Below, piece after piece: positions 1 to 7,805 of a stretch of 64,000 bases of DNA. Position 1 is the first letter of the stretch, and each line of letters starts with the position of its first letter. The translations under genes were made by a program, and so were the position numbers. Under the pieces are notes generated by a model that saw nothing but the letters and a program-made list of their open reading frames with translations, did no database searches and had not been told where the DNA came from. Location: NCBI RefSeq assembly GCF_000178835.2, contig NC_015275.1, forward strand, positions 3,749,001-3,813,000, written 5' to 3'. The DNA is from Cellulosilyticum lentocellum DSM 5427. Its GTDB lineage: Bacteria > Bacillota > Clostridia > Lachnospirales > Cellulosilyticaceae.

Positions 1-723
1 CTCACTAGTCATCATGCGCATAAAAACAGTATCATATCCTTCCACTTGATGGGCTCTGTATCCTTCTCCTTCAATACTTACAGGATAAGCTGACTGCTGT
101 ATCGTTTCTCCACATAAAAAAAACAAATTGTGTAAAAAGTGAGCTGCTCCATTACTCATAACAGACTCTAAAATATACTTACCATCCTCCCCCTGTATTT
201 TCCCCTTCCAGTTACTATCTTCAAAGTAGCTTTTAGGTCTATTCCAGTTAACTACTGTTTTAATACTTTTAATAGCACCATATTTGCCAGCTAAAATATC
301 TCTTTTTAGATGCTGTATTGCCTTAGAATAGGACCACTGGAAGTCTACTGCAGCAACCTTTCCTAATTGCTCCGCTACTTTCTTTATTTCCAGACATTCA
401 TCTATAGTAGGTGCTAATGGTTTCTCACAAAACACATTAACGCCGTGTTTTAAAGCACACATGACTTCCTCATAGTGGACATGCATGGGTGTCGCAATAA
501 TGGCTAAGTCCACTTCATTTTCTACTAAACATTGTTCTAATTTCGTATATAGCATCACACCATTTTCTAGTAGCTTCTCATAATACTCACTAGCTGTAGG
601 ATTTCTGCTCACTACTCCAACTAATTGAATATCTTTAGAGATTTCTTCTCTTAGTATTTCAGTTATAAAATTTTTTCCATAACCATTTAATCCTGTTAAT
701 ATAACCTTAATCCTTTTTCTCAT
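1..723 (-). CDS. Gfo/Idh/MocA-family oxidoreductase, 3' end cut by window edge
   Basis: An open frame starts at 721-723 and runs off the left edge, giving 241 codons. The N-terminus carries a Rossmann NAD(P)-binding turn (TGLNGYGKN). About 95 residues in comes the family signature CEKPLAPTIDECLEI, which holds the EKP lysine of Gfo/Idh/MocA dehydrogenases. Such enzymes oxidise or reduce sugars, inositols or related polyols with NAD(P). The substrate cannot be read from this part. The start has a good ribosome site (AGGAAGAAG, 3 bases before ATG). Family members are usually 320-400 residues, so a third or more of the gene lies outside. The gene is divergent from the aminotransferase to its right. 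The family call is secure; the function is open. Confidence 0.85.
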   Translation of the reverse strand, partial: MRKRIKVILTGLNGYGKNFITEILREEISKDIQLVGVVSRNPTASEYYEKLLENGVMLYTKLEQCLVENEVDLAIIATPMHVHYEEVMCALKHGVNVFCEKPLAPTIDECLEIKKVAEQLGKVAAVDFQWSYSKAIQHLKRDILAGKYGAIKSIKTVVNWNRPKSYFEDSNWKGKIQGEDGKYILESVMSNGAAHFLHNLFFLCGETIQQSAYPVSIEGEGYRAHQVEGYDTVFMRMMTSE

Positions 724-854
724 AGTCTTCTTCCTAAAATGATCTATTTTTTTATAATCGTATAGCTACTATAATACATGACTTTTTCGCTATTATTTTC
801 TATTTAACTCCAACTATTGAGAAAATGCAACCAATTTTATGTATAGTAGTTAAA

Positions 855-957
855 GACAGCAAAAAATACGAAGCATATTTCCGAGAGGTAGCCCTTATCC
901 TCTCATTTCTACCTAGCATCATTCCTCATAAACGCTCAGACAACTTTATATTTATTG
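855..957 (-). repeat. Element E5: solitary 5' arm of dispersed structured repeat family
   Basis: Read on the minus strand, this stretch matches the 5' arm of elements E2 and E4. The shared blocks are CATAAA/TTTATGAGGAAT, AAATGAGAGGATAAGG, a TACC block and a CGTATTTTTTG block. It is clearly related base for base to 51911-52007. Short internal pairings are possible (GGTAG 887-891 with CTACC 909-913, or GAGAGG 883-888 with CCTCTC 899-904). The core helices found in E1-E3 are absent, so this is a fragment. It occupies most of the 352-base gap between the divergent oxidoreductase and aminotransferase genes. I could not identify a firm promoter in the rest of that gap. Confidence 0.65.
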
Positions 958-1075
958 GCTAGTGGTTGAAATGTACAGAAAAATATTGTAAATTATACTA
1001 AACCCTTGTTAATAATAATTTGATTTCAATAAACTAGTAACTTAAATACCAAATTAACTAAAAAGGAGAGAAAAC

Positions 1076-2263
1076 ATGATTTCAAATGAAATGCTTCAAT
1101 TAGGAACAAAACGCTCTGTCATCAGAGAAATCTTTGAGTATGGTAAAATAAGAGCTGGGGAAATTGGCGCGGAGAACGTCTATGACTTTAGTCTTGGCAA
1201 TCCTAATGTGCCTGCTCCAGAATGTGTAAAGGAGGCTCTTTTAGAATTATTAAATTCTAATGATTCTAATGTACTTCATAGCTACACCTCTGCACAGGGC
1301 GATGCTGGTGTTAGAAAAACCATAGCAGATTCTATTAATGAAAGATTTGGTACGAATGTTACAGCTAATCATATTTACATGACGGTAGGAGCTGCTGCTT
1401 CTTTATGTATTTGTGCTAAAGCTCTTACAATGCCTGGTGATGAGTTTATTACTTTTGCGCCTTTCTTTCCCGAATACCGTGTCTTTGTAGAGTCAGTAGG
1501 TGCAAAACTTAAAGTAGTTCCTGTTAATACTGATAACTTCCAGATTGACTTTAAGAGTTTTAAAGCCCTTCTTTCTCCGAATACAAAAGCCATCATTATG
1601 AACTCACCAAACAACCCATCTGGTGTCGTTTATTCAGAAGAAACAGTTAAAGAATTATGTAGTATTTTAGAAGAAAAATCTAAAGAATACAATCATCCTA
1701 TTTACTTAATCTCCGATGAACCTTACAGAGAAATTGTTTATGATAACATTAAAGTACCCTACCTTATGAACTACTATAAAAATACTTTGGTATGCTACTC
1801 TTACAGCAAATCTCTTTCTTTACCTGGTGAAAGAATTGGTTACATTGCCGTATCAGATCAAATGGAAGATGGGGGCAATATGTACGCTGCTATCTGTGGT
1901 GCAGGTAGAGCCCTTGGTTATGTGTGTGCACCTAGCTTGTTCCAATTTGTTATTCAAAAATGCATTGGTGCTACTTCTGATATTAATGCTTATAAGGAAA
2001 ATAGAGATATTCTTTATAATGGCCTTACTAAGTTTGGTTATGATTGTGTTCGCCCAGATGGCGCCTTCTACCTCTTTGTAAAAGCTTTAGAAGAAGATGC
2101 TAATGCCTTCTGTGAAAAAGCTAAAAAGTATGAACTTCTCCTCGTACCTGGTGATGATTTTGGTTGTCCTGGTTATGTAAGAGTTTCTTACTGTGTTAAA
2201 CAATCACAAATCGTTAACTCATTACCAGCTTTTGAGAAACTTATTCAAGAATATCAAGCATAA
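1076..2263 (+). CDS. Class I/II PLP-dependent aminotransferase (aspartate aminotransferase-like)
   Basis: The protein has 395 residues, the usual fold-type I aminotransferase size. The PLP Schiff-base lysine is K245 in YSYSKSLSLPGERIGY. NSPNNPSG (176-183) is the cofactor/substrate loop, and D214 and Y217 in ISDEPYRE hold the pyridine ring and phenolic oxygen. An arginine near the C-terminus (YVRVSYC) fits binding of the substrate alpha-carboxylate. It is expected to be a cytosolic enzyme moving amino groups between an amino acid and 2-oxoglutarate. The exact substrate cannot be told from sequence. The start has a clear AAAAGGAGAG site 8 bases upstream. The gene stands alone and ends at a strong terminator. 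Confidence 0.9.
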   Translation: MISNEMLQLGTKRSVIREIFEYGKIRAGEIGAENVYDFSLGNPNVPAPECVKEALLELLNSNDSNVLHSYTSAQGDAGVRKTIADSINERFGTNVTANHIYMTVGAAASLCICAKALTMPGDEFITFAPFFPEYRVFVESVGAKLKVVPVNTDNFQIDFKSFKALLSPNTKAIIMNSPNNPSGVVYSEETVKELCSILEEKSKEYNHPIYLISDEPYREIVYDNIKVPYLMNYYKNTLVCYSYSKSLSLPGERIGYIAVSDQMEDGGNMYAAICGAGRALGYVCAPSLFQFVIQKCIGATSDINAYKENRDILYNGLTKFGYDCVRPDGAFYLFVKALEEDANAFCEKAKKYELLLVPGDDFGCPGYVRVSYCVKQSQIVNSLPAFEKLIQEYQA

Positions 2264-2384
2264 AAATTTTATTAGGGATTTGGTTAGCTGCCCACATATG
2301 TATAAATTTAAAGACCAATAGATGGTTCCACCTGTTTTTACAAACTTCTCTAGCCCAATAAAATCTTAAACCAGAGTCCGACGT

Positions 2385-2431
2385 AAAAAAGCACTACTAA
2401 GAAGCTGAATGCTTATTAGTAGTGCTTTTTT
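2385..2431 (+). terminator. Rho-independent terminator of the aminotransferase gene
   Basis: A-run plus GCACTACTAA (2391-2400) pairs with TTAGTAGTGC (2416-2425), followed by six T (2426-2431). It lies 120 bases after the aminotransferase stop. Confidence 0.9.
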
Positions 2432-2591
2432 GATATCTTATCCTTTAAGGGTTTAGAAAGATTAGCGCCTATCTTCTCACGAAATACTTCACTGTATCAA
2501 CATATTATCATATCATTAAAATATAAGACAAGTGAGAAGTGAAAATAGCTGTTCTAGAATTAATTACAGAATAAAAAGGAGAAATAGTAAA

Positions 2592-2978
2592 ATGAATATT
2601 TCAGTAACACATATTGCACTCTATACAAATGATCTAGAGCGTACAAGAGCATTCTATATGAAATACTTTAATGCCAAGAGCAACGAAAAATATGTAAATG
2701 CCAAAGGATTTTCCAGTTACTTTTTATCTTTTGATTCAGGTGCTAGATTAGAAATAATGGCACATGAGTTATTAGAATATCGGGAGCCAAAGGATCATGT
2801 AAATGGCATTCACCACATTGCTTTCTCTGTAGGCAGTAAAGAAAATGTCATTACTCTTACTAACCAAATAGTACAAGATGGTTATCCATTACTAAGTGCA
2901 CCAAGAGAAACTGGGGATGGTTACTTCGAAAGTTGTATAAGTGATCCAAATGGTATTAGGATTGAAATTACTGAATAA
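2592..2978 (+). CDS. VOC-superfamily (glyoxalase/bleomycin-resistance-like) protein
   Basis: The protein has 128 residues from the ATG at 2592, which follows an AAAAGGAG site. A longer frame from a GTG at 2532 lacks a ribosome site and has an unlikely N-terminus. The protein holds the two beta-alpha-beta-beta-beta units of a VOC domain. H7 (VTHIALY), the glutamate in ARLEIM, H in IHHIAF and the last glutamate in RIEITE are the four expected metal ligands. This looks most like the SMU1112c/YaeR-type glyoxalase-like group. Members may be metal-dependent lyases, isomerases or thiol-transfer resistance proteins, and substrate choice cannot be inferred here. It is a single gene with no operon partner. 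Confidence 0.85.
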   Translation: MNISVTHIALYTNDLERTRAFYMKYFNAKSNEKYVNAKGFSSYFLSFDSGARLEIMAHELLEYREPKDHVNGIHHIAFSVGSKENVITLTNQIVQDGYPLLSAPRETGDGYFESCISDPNGIRIEITE

Positions 2979-3014
2979 CAAGCATATAACTATTCAGCCA
3001 TATAAATAGAAATT

Positions 3015-3270
3015 TGTCGGGGACTTTACGGGCTATATGGGCGGAACTGAGAGAGGGGGGCTACCTATCGTGGCTTGGCTCCGCATTTCCAGTAGGCACT
3101 AAGCTCACTTTTTTGGATGAACGCCCACAAACTCGGTTCCCGGGGGCACGTGGGCTAAGTACCATCCAAAACGTTCGCTAAGTGCCTACTGAAAATACTC
3201 CGAAGTCACCCCGTCAGGCAGCCACCCTCTCTCAGTTCTACCAGCAATAACGCGTAAAGTCGCCTCCATT
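3015..3270 (+). repeat. Element E1: full-length copy of a structured dispersed repeat / candidate ncRNA
   Basis: Four nested helices can be drawn. Outermost, GACTTTACG (3022-3030) pairs with CGTAAAGTC (3253-3261). A 14-bp perfect stem joins 3044-3057 to 3225-3238. P1 is AGTAGGCACT (3091-3100) with AGTGCCTACT (3181-3190). P2 is TTGGATG (3113-3119) with CATCCAA (3163-3169). Apical P3 is GCCCAC (3123-3128) with GTGGGC (3150-3155). P2 and P3 are joined by AAC on one side and TAAGTAC on the other, the same joining bases as in E2 and E3. The element is much GC-richer than its surroundings. It lies in the 828-base gap between the VOC gene and the first rhodanese. Confidence 0.8.
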
Positions 3271-3404
3271 AAGTGTTTTCAAGAAAAAACAAAACTTGTT
3301 ATTATCTTTTTTCTGCACTTTGCACTTAGGGGTTTGAACACTTAAGAGATCAATAATGCTTGTAAGGCTCCCTAGCTTCCTTACAGAGCTACTTCTTGGC
3401 AAAA

Positions 3405-3770
3405 TAGACTTATGGGAAGCTTTATACGTTATTGCCTTGGGCGCCTGCCCTCGGCTTCGAGTATTTTTTAACTGTCGTTACGCCTTCTTTCCACGCTGCT
3501 TCACTGTCTTGGATGTTTATGAGGTCAACAACGTTTGTGAAAATGAGTGGGAATGGGTGCCTGGAGTAGTGACTTGGGAGCATTTTTTAGAAGCACTTAG
3601 TGAACGTTTTAGATGGGTTTTAGGCAGCTGTTTGAACGAAGTGAGTTCTGCCGTTCATCTAAATAAGTGAACTTAGTGCTTCTAAAAATGTGAACCGGAA
3701 CAACGGAAGGCACCCATACCCACTCATTTTCTCTCAGACGTACCTCTCATAAATACCACGTCAAATTTCT
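3405..3770 (-). repeat. Element E2: full-length copy, opposite orientation to E1
   Basis: This is a giant hairpin. A 22-base arm (3540-3561) pairs with 3709-3730 with one mismatch. P1 is a perfect 14-bp stem (3584-3597 with 3675-3688). P2 is TTTAGATG (3608-3615) with CATCTAAA (3656-3663). P3 is GGCAG (3623-3627) with CTGCC (3648-3652). Read on the minus strand, the joins are AAC and TAAAACC, as in E1 and E3. Its minus-strand 3' tail (GGCAATAACGTATAAAGC, the complement of 3419-3436) matches the E1 tail at 3243-3261, so the two elements meet tail to tail. A 104-codon open frame across this hairpin has no ribosome site and is not a gene. Confidence 0.8.
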
Positions 3771-3806
3771 ATTTACCATACTAACTAAATACTATTTATT
3801 ATTTAA

Positions 3807-4130
3807 TTACTTAACGATTTCATAAGGCCAGTAAATAATACCACCCATATCATATACGGAGGTATATCCTAGATTTAATAAGGTATCTCCTGCCATAATG
3901 GTTCTTACACCACTTCTACAATATAAATAGATAGTTTGTTCTTTATCTGAAATCATATCCTCAATCTGGTATTCTAGTTCATTAACTGGTACATTAATGG
4001 CTCCTTCAATATGACCTTCTGCATATTCCATTTTGGTTCTTACATCTAATAATACAATGCTTTTGTCTGTATCTAGATTCTGTTTAGCTTCTTCTATACT
4101 GATTCTTTGTACTTCTGCTATTTCATCCAT
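3807..4130 (-). CDS. Single-domain rhodanese-like protein
   Basis: The 107-residue protein is one rhodanese domain. The active-site loop is YLYCRSGVRT with catalytic C71, preceded by the family blocks LLDVRTKMEYAEGHIEGAINVP. Single-domain rhodaneses carry persulfide sulfur between donors such as thiosulfate or polysulfide and thiophilic acceptors. The physiological partner here is unknown. No signal peptide is present, so it should be cytosolic. It starts at an ATG behind AGGAG. It is a close paralogue of the protein at 5284-5607, with the same length, the same active-site position and the same C-terminal GGIIYWPY.IVK. The two flank an unrelated membrane protein, which suggests a tandem duplication. 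Confidence 0.9.
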   Translation of the reverse strand: MDEIAEVQRISIEEAKQNLDTDKSIVLLDVRTKMEYAEGHIEGAINVPVNELEYQIEDMISDKEQTIYLYCRSGVRTIMAGDTLLNLGYTSVYDMGGIIYWPYEIVK

Positions 4131-4233
4131 TTTAGTTCTCCTTCTAGCTACTGTCTATGGTTAATCATTTAGAATTGTTCCTTGTCTATTAGCGTTCTTG
4201 ACTCTTTAACTTTACCTAAATGAGTTTATAAAG

Positions 4234-4983
4234 TCAAATCAATTGCTTTTCTGTCTTTTTTAATTTAAATAAACCCCAGCAATATATTGCTAAAGGATAC
4301 ATAGATGCTATTCCTAACCATCTCATCATTAATAACTCATCATCTCTAATTTTCATATTTGAATATCCATATGATTCTAGAAGTTCTATTCCTATTTTTT
4401 CATGTTCTAAATGAGATAGGGTGTTTATTATCTTTTCTGCTTTTATATAACCTTCATTCCTATCGATCATCTCTATAGTACCTACAACTTCACTTATAAA
4501 TACATACTCCTTATCACTTTTCCAAAAATGAAATATCTGACTTATTCCTATTCCCAATATAAAAACATATAGTAATCCAAGAAACATTGCGCCTATATAT
4601 GGTAAATATTCATTTTTTCTAATATGAGTGTGTGCTATCCGTCTTATTACAATTATACTTATTATTAGCACCACTATCCCCAATATAATTATTTCTATGG
4701 CTATGCCAGATGGATTCAAAAAACCTTCAAGCTCTCCCCTTATATAGCCTTTTTCCTGTAATAGACGATTACCCGCCTTTATTCCTATATTATCTCTTTT
4801 TAATATAACTTCTTTCATTATTGAATCTAACTCTGGATATTCTATATGTACAGTTCCAATGACCTTAGCTACAAATAAGTACCTATCCCGGTTCATCCAA
4901 TTAGTAGCACCTATCGTTACTATACTTCCCCCACCAACTATAATGATTAGTGCCACTAATAAACCTTTAACTTTTGAAATCAT
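4234..4983 (-). CDS. Unrecognised four-helix membrane protein with internal duplication
   Basis: I do not recognise a family for these 249 residues. Four hydrophobic helices are visible (about 5-27, 93-113, 128-150 and 222-240). They enclose two soluble segments that resemble each other. Segment one has YLFVAKVIGTVHIEYPE, then IGIKAGNRLLQEKGY. Segment two has YVFISEVVGTIEMIDRN, then IGIELLESYGY. The shared pattern is an aromatic, hydrophobic-V, GT, a charged stretch, then IGI, LL and GY. The protein therefore looks like a doubled helix-ectodomain-helix unit, with both loops on the same, probably outer, face. It sits between two rhodanese paralogues on the same strand, about 100 bases from the first and 300 from the second. 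No function is assigned. Confidence 0.6.
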   Translation of the reverse strand: MISKVKGLLVALIIIVGGGSIVTIGATNWMNRDRYLFVAKVIGTVHIEYPELDSIMKEVILKRDNIGIKAGNRLLQEKGYIRGELEGFLNPSGIAIEIIILGIVVLIISIIVIRRIAHTHIRKNEYLPYIGAMFLGLLYVFILGIGISQIFHFWKSDKEYVFISEVVGTIEMIDRNEGYIKAEKIINTLSHLEHEKIGIELLESYGYSNMKIRDDELLMMRWLGIASMYPLAIYCWGLFKLKKTEKQLI

Positions 4984-5153
4984 TCTGCCCCCTCCTTATT
5001 TCATTCTCTCTATTTAATCCTACATTCCTTTCTTTTGAATTAGTAAGAATCTTCAATCAAATTTATTTTATCATTAGATGCTTTATATTCCTAGCTAAAA
5101 AGGACATATTCAAAAGTATAAATATTTAAAATGGAACCTCTAGAATAAACACT

Positions 5154-5195
5154 AAAAAAAGCTGGCTCCTGTACAATACAGAAACCAGCTTTTAG
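5154..5195 (-). terminator. Terminator downstream of second rhodanese
   Basis: On the minus strand AAGCTGGTTTCTGTA pairs with TACAGGAGCCAGCTT, followed by a run of T. It lies about 90 bases after the stop of the rhodanese at 5284-5607. Confidence 0.8.
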
Positions 5196-5283
5196 CTTCC
5201 TAGTTTTTGAATGTTCTTGACATAGACTTTGTTTCAATCTTAACCATCAAGTTATTCCTAGGCTTTTTCACTCTTCACTACTC

Positions 5284-5607
5284 TTACTTCACAATCTTAT
5301 ATGGCCAGTAGATAATACCACCCACGTCATAAATCGAAGTATAACCTAGGTTTAATAAAATATCACCTGCTGTAAGTGTTCTTATACCACTTCTACAATA
5401 GAGGTAGATCGTTTGATTTTTCTTTGAAATTCTCTCTTCAACAACCCCTTCTAATTGGTCAAGTGGCATATTTATTGCCCCTTCAATGTGACCCTCTGCA
5501 TATTCCATCTTAGGTCTTACATCTAATAAAACAATGCTTTTATTGATATCTAGATTTTTCTTTGCTGCCTCCATACTAATTCTGTGAACATTAATCATTT
5601 CATTCAT
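5284..5607 (-). CDS. Single-domain rhodanese-like protein, paralogue
   Basis: This is a 107-residue rhodanese domain with catalytic C71 in YLYCRSGIRT. It is a near twin of the 3807-4130 protein. Differences are scattered rather than clustered, so both copies appear to be under selection and functional. Role as for the family: sulfur transfer through a cysteine persulfide in the cytosol, partner unknown. The start ATG follows GAGGGAG. The gene has its own terminator at 5154-5195. The roughly 265-base gap between its start and the ABC exporter stop at 5874 holds nothing I can identify beyond AT-rich DNA. Confidence 0.9.
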   Translation of the reverse strand: MNEMINVHRISMEAAKKNLDINKSIVLLDVRPKMEYAEGHIEGAINMPLDQLEGVVEERISKKNQTIYLYCRSGIRTLTAGDILLNLGYTSIYDVGGIIYWPYKIVK

Positions 5608-5873
5608 TTTTTTCTCCCTCTAGCTTTCCTTTATGCCTGCTTATATAATTACTTAGCTTTCAAATAGCACTATAGTAAATCTATATATCAAATATATCCT
5701 CTAACACTCATTTCCTATTAGAAAATTCACGTAGGCCAATAACTTCTATTTTCTTTTATCAGCATTGCCTTTTATTATATTTAGTATACCATACTGGCCT
5801 TAACAATCTTACTTATTTCTCTAATTACTACAATATATTATCTATACTCCAGTAAATTAGGATAGCTACTTTA

Positions 5874-7805
5874 CTAATCTTGCTCTAAAGCACCTGTATA
5901 GAGTTGATAGTAAGTACCTTTTTTCTCTATTAAATCTTCATGGTTACCACGTTCAATGATTCTTCCTTGATCGAGTACCATAATGACATTTGAATTCTTA
6001 ATGGTTGATAAACGGTGGGCAATAACAAATACTGTTCTACCTTCCATAAGTCTATCCATACCTTCTTGAACAATCTTTTCTGTACGTGTATCAATACTTG
6101 ATGTTGCTTCATCTAATATGAGTACTGGTGGATTAGCTACAGCAGCTCTGGCAATGGCTAGAAGTTGTCTTTGCCCTTGGGAAAGATTAGCACCATCTCC
6201 AGTGAGGACTGTATCATAGCCATGTGGTAAGTGTTTAATAAAGTACTCGGCATTAGCCAGTCTTGCTGCTGCTTTAACTTCTTCATCTGTGGCATCTAAT
6301 TTTCCATAACGGATATTCTCCATAACTGTACCTGTAAATAAATGTGTATCTTGAAGTACAATCCCTAGAGATCTTCTTAAATCATCTTTTTTAATCTTAT
6401 TAATGTTAATGCCATCATATCGAATTTTCCCGTCCTGAATATCATAGAAACGATTGATCAAGTTGGTAATAGTGGTTTTCCCCGCTCCTGTTGCACCAAC
6501 AAAGGCGATTTTTTCACCTGGTTTTGCATAAAGTTCTATATCATGAAGAATAATCTTCTCATCATTGTAACCAAAGTCCACATGGTCAAAGACTACGTCA
6601 CCTTCAAGCTTTTGGTAAGTTGTTGTGCCATCTTCTTTATGATAATGTTTCCATGCCCAAATTCCTGTTCTCTCTTTGGTTTCCACGCATTCACCATTTG
6701 CGCCTATTTTAGCATTAACTAATTCCACATAACCTTCATCTTCTTCTGGCTTTTCATCTAATAATTTAAAAATACGATCAGCTCCAGCAAGGGCCATAAT
6801 GATGGCATTGAACTGCTGTGATATCTGAGATATAGGTTGGGTAAAGCTCTTGTTAAATTGTAAGAAGGATGCAAGTGCTCCTAGTGTAAAGCCACCTACA
6901 CCAGCAATTGCTAACGTTGAACCAACAATAGCTGTTACCACATAGTTAAGGTTACCCATGTTGTTCATAATAGGCATGAGAATATTAGCAAACTTATTAG
7001 CATTGTTTGCACTGTCAAAAAGTTGTTCATTAAGTTCACTAAATCGTTTGATACTGTCTTCTTCATGACAGAATACCTTAACAACCTTTTGTCCTTCCAT
7101 CATCTCTTCAATATAACCATTAACTGCTCCTAAGTTCTTTTGCTGTTTCATAAAATAGCTGCCACTTTTACCAGTAATGCTCTTAGTTACTACAAGCATT
7201 AAACCTACCATGATTAACGTAACCAATGTGAGTGGCATATTTAAAAAGAGCATGGCAATAAACACACTTATAACCGTAATACTAGAAGCAATAAGCTGTG
7301 GCATAGATTGGCTAATCATTTGTCTTAAAGTATCTGTATCATTGGTATAAATACTCATAATATCCCCATGTGCATGAGTATCGAAGTATTTAATAGGTAA
7401 CTTCTCCATATGCTTAAAAAGGTCATTTCTAATATTCTTCATTGTCCCTTGGCATACAAAAATCATAATACGATTGTATAAATAAGTAGAAAAAACACCT
7501 ACTAAGAAAATAAGTGCTATCTTCACAAGTGCACCAAGTAATTGACTAAAGTCAGGATTATTTGACCCTAAAAGGGGCATGATATAATCATCAATTAACT
7601 CTTGTATAAAGCTAATTCCTTTTACACTAGCTAATGAACTAATAAGAATGAGGAAAAAAACTACAATACAATGTAGCTTATAATTCTTAAAAATATAAGC
7701 CATTAATCTTTTTAAAGTCTTACCAGGGTTCTCAAGCTTCATATGTCCTTTACCTGGACCCATTGGCCCTTTGCCATGTCCCATTGGCATCTTATTTTGT
7801 CTCAT
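5874..7805 (-). CDS. ABC exporter half-transporter, catalytic-Glu subunit of heterodimer (BmrD/TM288-like)
   Basis: The 643 residues start with a Met/Gly/Lys/His-rich N-terminal tail. A six-helix type-1 exporter domain follows, then a linker insertion of about 45 residues and a nucleotide-binding domain. Walker A is VGATGAGKTT. The signature is NLSQGQRQL, so LSQGQ rather than LSGGQ. Walker B is VLILDEATSSID with the catalytic glutamate present. This is the pattern of the subunit that supplies the good Walker site and the poor signature in asymmetric exporters. It pairs with the next gene upstream, whose frame it overlaps by 14 bases. Expected role: ATP-driven export of drugs or lipids across the membrane. 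The substrate is not determinable. Confidence 0.9.
   Translation of the reverse strand: MRQNKMPMGHGKGPMGPGKGHMKLENPGKTLKRLMAYIFKNYKLHCIVVFFLILISSLASVKGISFIQELIDDYIMPLLGSNNPDFSQLLGALVKIALIFLVGVFSTYLYNRIMIFVCQGTMKNIRNDLFKHMEKLPIKYFDTHAHGDIMSIYTNDTDTLRQMISQSMPQLIASSITVISVFIAMLFLNMPLTLVTLIMVGLMLVVTKSITGKSGSYFMKQQKNLGAVNGYIEEMMEGQKVVKVFCHEEDSIKRFSELNEQLFDSANNANKFANILMPIMNNMGNLNYVVTAIVGSTLAIAGVGGFTLGALASFLQFNKSFTQPISQISQQFNAIIMALAGADRIFKLLDEKPEEDEGYVELVNAKIGANGECVETKERTGIWAWKHYHKEDGTTTYQKLEGDVVFDHVDFGYNDEKIILHDIELYAKPGEKIAFVGATGAGKTTITNLINRFYDIQDGKIRYDGININKIKKDDLRRSLGIVLQDTHLFTGTVMENIRYGKLDATDEEVKAAARLANAEYFIKHLPHGYDTVLTGDGANLSQGQRQLLAIARAAVANPPVLILDEATSSIDTRTEKIVQEGMDRLMEGRTVFVIAHRLSTIKNSNVIMVLDQGRIIERGNHEDLIEKKGTYYQLYTGALEQD

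Noticed and set aside
2532-2591. N-terminal extension of the VOC protein from a GTG
   Set aside because: No ribosome site precedes the GTG. AAAAGGAG precedes the ATG at 2592, where the conserved domain starts.
3356-3670. Open frame of 104 codons on the plus strand
   Set aside because: It lies inside the E2 hairpin, has no ribosome site, and its translation is low-complexity reading of palindromic DNA. The pairing explains the sequence better than coding does.
3015-3770. Insertion sequence or transposon ends for the palindromic elements
   Set aside because: No transposase gene or fragment lies in or beside any of the five copies, and helix changes are compensatory, which transposon ends do not require. 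A non-autonomous element moved in trans is still possible.
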